Assembly: GCA_035622335.1 (NCBI GenBank)
Contig: DASPVO010000030.1
Coordinates: forward strand, 1 to 17,122
From: DATJAJ01 sp035622335
Lineage (GTDB): Archaea; Thermoproteota; Nitrososphaeria; Nitrososphaerales; Gagatemarchaeaceae
Reading direction: 5' to 3'
DNA length: 17,122 nt
Positions 14,007 to 17,122 of this stretch are shown piece by piece (position 1 is the stretch's first letter; every line of letters starts with the position of its first letter). The translations under genes and the position numbers were made by a program. Below the pieces are notes generated by a model, which worked only from the letters and a program-made list of their open reading frames with translations, made no database searches and was not told the origin of the DNA.

Positions 14007-14612
14007 GTGTATTCCGAGATTCTGATCTGCGCCTCTCTTGTCATCGCAGCCTGGCAGGACTTTCGGAAGCGCTCTGTGTACGACATAGTCTGGATTCCCG
14101 GCGCTGCGGGCGTCGCGTACGCCCTCTACGCATCGTACCCCTTCGTAGCAGGGATACTCCTGAAGGTAGGCCTCGTCGGAGTAATCTGCCTGGTCTTCAC
14201 CTACTTCGGGGCAATCGGCGAGGCCGACGCCATCGCTCTAGTGCTCGTGGCCGCTGACCCTACCCCCTACTCTCCCGTCCTCCCGCTCATCGGGACCGGG
14301 CTGGTGGCCGGGGTCCACATCTCGTTCGAGTACATCAACGGGAACGCCCGCGGGAGGAAGACGATACCCCTTCAGCAGTTCAAGGATGAGCAGCGATGGA
14401 TACCGAGGGCAATCATCGTCGGCGGCAACAGGACAGATGTGAGCAACGACGTGAACGAGGCTAGGGAGGAGGTGGAGGCGAAGGCTGGTCCCGAGTCCCT
14501 AGTCGAGGTCACCTACGGCGTCCCGACGGTCGCTTATCTCGGCGTTGGTTACGCTGCTTACCTCGTGGTCTTGGTTTTGACGAACCCCCACCTGTTCGCG
14601 TCGCTCCCCTAG
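14007..14612 (+). CDS. Prepilin peptidase, A24 family (FlaK-like)
   Basis: This membrane aspartic protease cleaves class III signals of pilins. The 201-residue protein has the two A24 aspartates: D18 in AWQDFRKRSV and D74 in GEADAIAL, the archaeal GxxD form. Membrane helices lie around 3-16, 33-52, 54-68, 74-83 and 88-106, with a last one at about 176-192. A hydrophilic segment of about 65 residues sits before the final helix. The start is GTG 14007, with the TATA palindrome centred 28.5 nt upstream. It is divergent from the platform gene, and its substrates are most likely the three pilin-like proteins at 10901-12315. The pairing is inferred from context. Confidence 0.9.
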   Translation: MYSEILICASLVIAAWQDFRKRSVYDIVWIPGAAGVAYALYASYPFVAGILLKVGLVGVICLVFTYFGAIGEADAIALVLVAADPTPYSPVLPLIGTGLVAGVHISFEYINGNARGRKTIPLQQFKDEQRWIPRAIIVGGNRTDVSNDVNEAREEVEAKAGPESLVEVTYGVPTVAYLGVGYAAYLVVLVLTNPHLFASLP

Positions 14613-14618
14613 AAATTC

Positions 14619-14626
14619 CATATCTA
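14619..14626 (+). promoter_or_regulatory. TATA-like element of the P-loop kinase operon
   Basis: CATATCTA is centred 26.5 nt before GTG 14649. The short gap after the peptidase gene otherwise holds nothing. It fits the leaderless pattern of the window. Confidence 0.45.
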
Positions 14627-14648
14627 TGCCCCGGAGTCGGGCGACGAC

Positions 14649-15245
14649 GTGGTCTTCGCTGTCATAGAAGGATTCTCCGGGACGGGGAAGACGACGCTCG
14701 CAACCGCCCTCGAAGACCTGGGGTGGTTGAGGATCGCGGAGTCGGCCCACCTCGTTCAGAAGGAAGTCCCCGTCGCGGACAGGGCCGACACGCTCGCGGA
14801 CTACAGCCTGGTGGGGGCAACGATGGCATGCTCGGCGGTCATCAGCGGAAGCAGAGCGAGCAGGAACATAGTCGCCGAAGGTTACTTCCTGTCAGACCTG
14901 GCTTACGCAAGGATCAGGTTCGACCTGGGTAAGAGCGCTGCCTTCCCGACCCTGTTCGACCTGGTTGAGAAGGTGCTCTCAGAGAAGGCTCTGCAGCCTG
15001 ACGTCTACCTCCTGCTCAAGGCGAGGTCGGACACGATAAGCAAGAGGCAGCAGAACAAGGGGGACAGGGAGAAGAACCTGAGCGAGTTCTTCCAGACCAG
15101 GTACTATTCCGCGATAGAAGAGATTCATGAGAGGCTGGGACAGACGAACGTCGAGACGGTTGAGAGCGACACTGACAGGGGGGAGACGCTGGCGAACCTG
15201 CTCGCGGTCCTGAAGAAGAGACACCTGCTGGGGACGGAACCATGA
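14649..15245 (+). CDS. P-loop kinase (thymidylate/deoxynucleoside kinase-like)
   Basis: The 198-residue protein starts with VFAVIEGFSGTGKTTLA, a Walker A loop (GFSGTGKT, 8-15) right at the N-terminus, as in thymidylate and deoxynucleoside kinases. NIVAEGYFLSDLAYARIRF is placed like the substrate-binding strand and helix with its conserved acidic and arginine residues. PDVYLLLKARSDTISKRQQNKGDREKN resembles the strand and lid region of these kinases (quoted here in two parts: PDVYLLLKA; KRQQNKGDREKN). The phosphorylated substrate cannot be read from the sequence. The start is GTG 14649, with TATA spacing fitting a leaderless message. Its stop overlaps the next gene as ATGA. Confidence 0.75.
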   Translation: MVFAVIEGFSGTGKTTLATALEDLGWLRIAESAHLVQKEVPVADRADTLADYSLVGATMACSAVISGSRASRNIVAEGYFLSDLAYARIRFDLGKSAAFPTLFDLVEKVLSEKALQPDVYLLLKARSDTISKRQQNKGDREKNLSEFFQTRYYSAIEEIHERLGQTNVETVESDTDRGETLANLLAVLKKRHLLGTEP

Positions 15246-16069
15246 CGAACTGGAAGCGGAGGTTGCTGGAGACAGCCGCGCTCGTACAGGGCGTGTCTGA
15301 CGAATCCGCGAATTCTGAATCCAGGTCGACGTACGTCGGTCGGGGGAAGGGCGGGGACAGGACTCTCGCCGTCGACAGGGACGCGGAGTCGTTGATAGTC
15401 CGTGAGCTCTCGAACGCGGGAGACCTTAGGTTCGTCAGCGAAGAGCGCGGAGAATTCGGAGACAAGAGTGCAGAGTTGACGGTCATCGTCGACCCCATCG
15501 ACGGCTCTTCAAACTTTCAAAGAGGCATCCCGTTTTACTGCACGTCGATAGCCGTAGCCGACGGACCAAGGCTCGAGGACATGAAGTACGCCGTGGTGAG
15601 GAACTTGAACTCGGGGAACGCTTACTTCGCGGAGCGCGGCGGAGGTGCGACGAAGGACGGGCGGAGGATGCGGACGTCGTCCGTCTTTTCGCTCGGAGAC
15701 GCCGTCGTCGGGGTGGACCTTTCGCGGGCGTCCGTGGAGCTTGACATCAAGCTCGCCGACTTGATCTCCCATGTCAAGCGGCAGGTACACTTCGGAGCGA
15801 ACGCCCTCGAGCTCTGCTTCGTCGCGGAAGGGCTGACCGACAGCCTCGTGGACGTCAGAGGGAAGATGAGGATAACCGACTTCGCCGCGGGATACCTGAT
15901 AGCCAAGGAGGCAGGTGCGATCCTGACCTCGCCAGATGGTTCGCCCCTCGCACCGGCGTTCAACCTCTCGGAGCGTTTCGACTTCGTCGCATCCGCGAAC
16001 GGGCGAATTCATGCCCGAATCCTCGGTGCCATCAGAGGAGGGCGTCGCCGAGGTCCTTCAGGTTCGTGA
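15242..16069 (+). CDS. Inositol monophosphatase-family phosphatase
   Basis: The family removes phosphate from inositol monophosphates, fructose 1,6-bisphosphate or related sugar phosphates with two or three Mg2+ ions. Metal ligands are visible: E67/E68 in VSEERG, D84 and D87 in VDPIDGSSNF, and D213 in ITDFAAG. The rest of the fold is recognisable, with IPFYCTSIAVADG and GANALELCFVAEG. At 275 residues it is of normal length, apart from a basic tail, GGRRRGPSGS. The last 38 nt overlap the convergent HAD gene. It is translated from ATG 15242 within ATGA after the kinase gene. In archaea such enzymes often act as both IMPase and FBPase; which one applies here is unknown. Confidence 0.9.
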   Translation: MTNWKRRLLETAALVQGVSDESANSESRSTYVGRGKGGDRTLAVDRDAESLIVRELSNAGDLRFVSEERGEFGDKSAELTVIVDPIDGSSNFQRGIPFYCTSIAVADGPRLEDMKYAVVRNLNSGNAYFAERGGGATKDGRRMRTSSVFSLGDAVVGVDLSRASVELDIKLADLISHVKRQVHFGANALELCFVAEGLTDSLVDVRGKMRITDFAAGYLIAKEAGAILTSPDGSPLAPAFNLSERFDFVASANGRIHARILGAIRGGRRRGPSGS

Positions 16070-16619
16070 ACCTGAGCGGCGCGTCGACAGCGCGCCTGTC
16101 ACCCACCATCACGAAGTCAACCCCTGCTCTTCGTGAGCAAACCGCGTCGTTCGCGCTGTCGCCGATGAAGAGGGTCGCCCTGGCGTCACCGCGAGTCAAC
16201 CTCACCGCCTCGAGGAGCTGATCCTCTCTGTCCAAGGAGTCTTCTCGAGTGAGGACCGCGGCGAACCTCTCCTTCATCCCGCTGCTCCCCAGCAAGGCCT
16301 CGCAAGTAGCCCTACCCTGCATCGTGACGAGCGCCAGCTTCGCCCCGCGTGAGAGAGCGGTCACCAGCTCCACCGCGCCCTCGATGGGGGCGGCCCCGGG
16401 GACGGCTCCATTCTCGTACGAGTCTATGAGCGAGAAGACAGGAACCTTCATGTCTGGCCTGACGACCACGATCTCTTCGAGCTGATTGAAGAGGGGGCCC
16501 TCGTCGAGCCTCACCGCTGCGAGCTCTTCCAGCGCAGCACGGACGGCCCGCCAGTCGACGGGGATGGTGAACAGCGTCCCGTCGAGGTCGAATACGAACC
16601 TGGTGTACCTTCCCTTCAG
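16032..16619 (-). CDS. HAD-superfamily phosphatase, probable CTG start
   Basis: HAD enzymes hydrolyse phosphate esters through an aspartyl-phosphate. Counting from the CTG at 16619, motif I is FVFDLDGTLF with D11 as nucleophile and D13 as acid/base. Motif II is in LALVTMQGR and motif IV is LFIGDSANDA. A helical cap of about 70 residues lies between, which fits the phosphoglycolate phosphatase-like group. No ATG, GTG or TTG lies close before motif I. The CTG at 16619 forms a CTGA overlap with the stop of the ATP-grasp gene and is preceded by GGAAGGA, so it is the best start. An open frame up to 16820 exists but runs over the ATP-grasp gene. Its tail overlaps the IMPase-family gene by 38 nt. 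Confidence 0.75.
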   Translation of the reverse strand: MKGRYTRFVFDLDGTLFTIPVDWRAVRAALEELAAVRLDEGPLFNQLEEIVVVRPDMKVPVFSLIDSYENGAVPGAAPIEGAVELVTALSRGAKLALVTMQGRATCEALLGSSGMKERFAAVLTREDSLDREDQLLEAVRLTRGDARATLFIGDSANDAVCSRRAGVDFVMVGDRRAVDAPLRFTNLKDLGDALL

Positions 16620-17122
16620 AGAACGCGTTCCTTCCAGCCGTCCTCCCTCCAGAGGATCACTCCCGAGTCGATGTTTCTTATCATGTAGTACCCCGCCGGA
16701 AGAAGTCCGAATCGCGGGACGTCGGCAGGAGGTTCCTCTCCGAGGCCGATCCTGACGTACAGGTCCGCGAGGTTCGAGTACCAGGGGAGGCCGAAGTGCT
16801 TGAACGCCACGTACCCCCACAGCGGCATCGTCGTGTGGAACTTACCCGCGTCGACCTCGGTCACGCATGGTCTCCCCCTCGAGTCCTCCTTGATGTCCAC
16901 TGAGAAAGCGCCTTCTGCCCTGCCAGCCACCGCCCTGACCGCGTCGACTCCCGCCTCGTCGACTCTCTTGTCGTGGACCGACCTCGCGACGGAGGGGGTC
17001 CCCGTTATGCCCGACGGCGAGACGTGCTTGAACGGGTACTCGAGCCTCTCCCTGCAGTAGGAGGTCACGAGCCGGCCGCGCCTCCAGATGCTGTCCCAGG
17101 CTATGTTCCTCCCTGGAAGGTA
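16616..17122 (-). CDS. ATP-grasp-fold protein, C-terminal part (cut by right edge)
   Basis: The 168 residues seen here are the C-terminal half of an ATP-grasp enzyme. ATP-grasp enzymes join a carboxylate to an amine or thiol using ATP; carbamoyl-phosphate synthase large-chain-like proteins are relatives. Evidence is GRAEGAFSVDIKED followed by GRPCVTEVDAGKF, the metal- and phosphate-binding strand pair, and an earlier HVSPSGITGTPSVARSV segment. The final 60 residues form a lid or tail ending in the HAD gene overlap. The N-terminus lies beyond 17122, so I cannot name the ligand. It is upstream of, and coupled to, the HAD phosphatase, which suggests that the two act in one pathway. Confidence 0.7.
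   Translation of the reverse strand, partial: YLPGRNIAWDSIWRRGRLVTSYCRERLEYPFKHVSPSGITGTPSVARSVHDKRVDEAGVDAVRAVAGRAEGAFSVDIKEDSRGRPCVTEVDAGKFHTTMPLWGYVAFKHFGLPWYSNLADLYVRIGLGEEPPADVPRFGLLPAGYYMIRNIDSGVILWREDGWKERVL

Overview
The window is a compact, GC-rich archaeal chromosome segment. The strongest lineage markers are a two-repeat TATA-binding protein (3738-4295), an archaeal/eukaryal-type (Ser-His) signal peptidase, an archaeal ATP-dependent DNA ligase, a GxxD prepilin peptidase, and AT-rich TATA boxes about 23-29 nt upstream of start codons, many of them TTG or GTG. The gene set fits a TACK-type lineage, possibly a thaumarchaeote relative, but I cannot place it more exactly from sequence alone. 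I see no tRNA, rRNA, CRISPR array, insertion sequence or phage gene.

Layout. Minus-strand ABC transporter ATPase, cut by the left edge (1-510). A 235-nt intergenic region, then a plus-strand DUF1028 protein with a TPR-like tail (746-1642). A minus-strand pair: small membrane protein (2245-2550) and PD-(D/E)XK nuclease-like protein (1639-2235). A plus-strand pair: signal peptidase (2611-3195) and SET-domain protein (3192-3629, start problematic). TBP with its own strong promoter (3738-4295). Minus-strand orotate phosphoribosyltransferase-like gene (4314-4946), divergent from a LarA/DUF2088-like protein (5001-6098). Minus-strand M50 membrane protease (6093-7169). Plus-strand GNAT acetyltransferase and DNA ligase joined by an ATGA overlap (7272-9436).

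A type IV pilus-like locus fills 9409-14612. On the minus strand lie a two-module TadC/FlaJ-like platform, three pilin-like proteins and a TadA/FlaI-like ATPase. Divergent from them is an A24 prepilin peptidase. These are all the core parts of a small archaeal pilus or pilus-like secretion machine. After it come a plus-strand P-loop kinase and an inositol monophosphatase-family enzyme joined by ATGA (14649-16069), and a minus-strand pair: a HAD phosphatase and the C-terminal part of an ATP-grasp protein cut by the right edge (16032-17122).

Two regularities stand out. First, most promoters look leaderless: the TATA centre lies 23-29 nt from the start codon, which lets promoters decide several starts. 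Second, three divergent pairs appear to share one near-palindromic TATA element (around 2579, 4975 and 13979). Neighbouring convergent genes overlap at their tails by 4, 6, 28 and 38 nt. I found no clearly novel multi-gene defence or metabolic system. The most interesting leads are the shared symmetric promoters, the SET gene without a normal start codon, the LarA-like protein lacking catalytic histidines, and the self-contained pilus locus.
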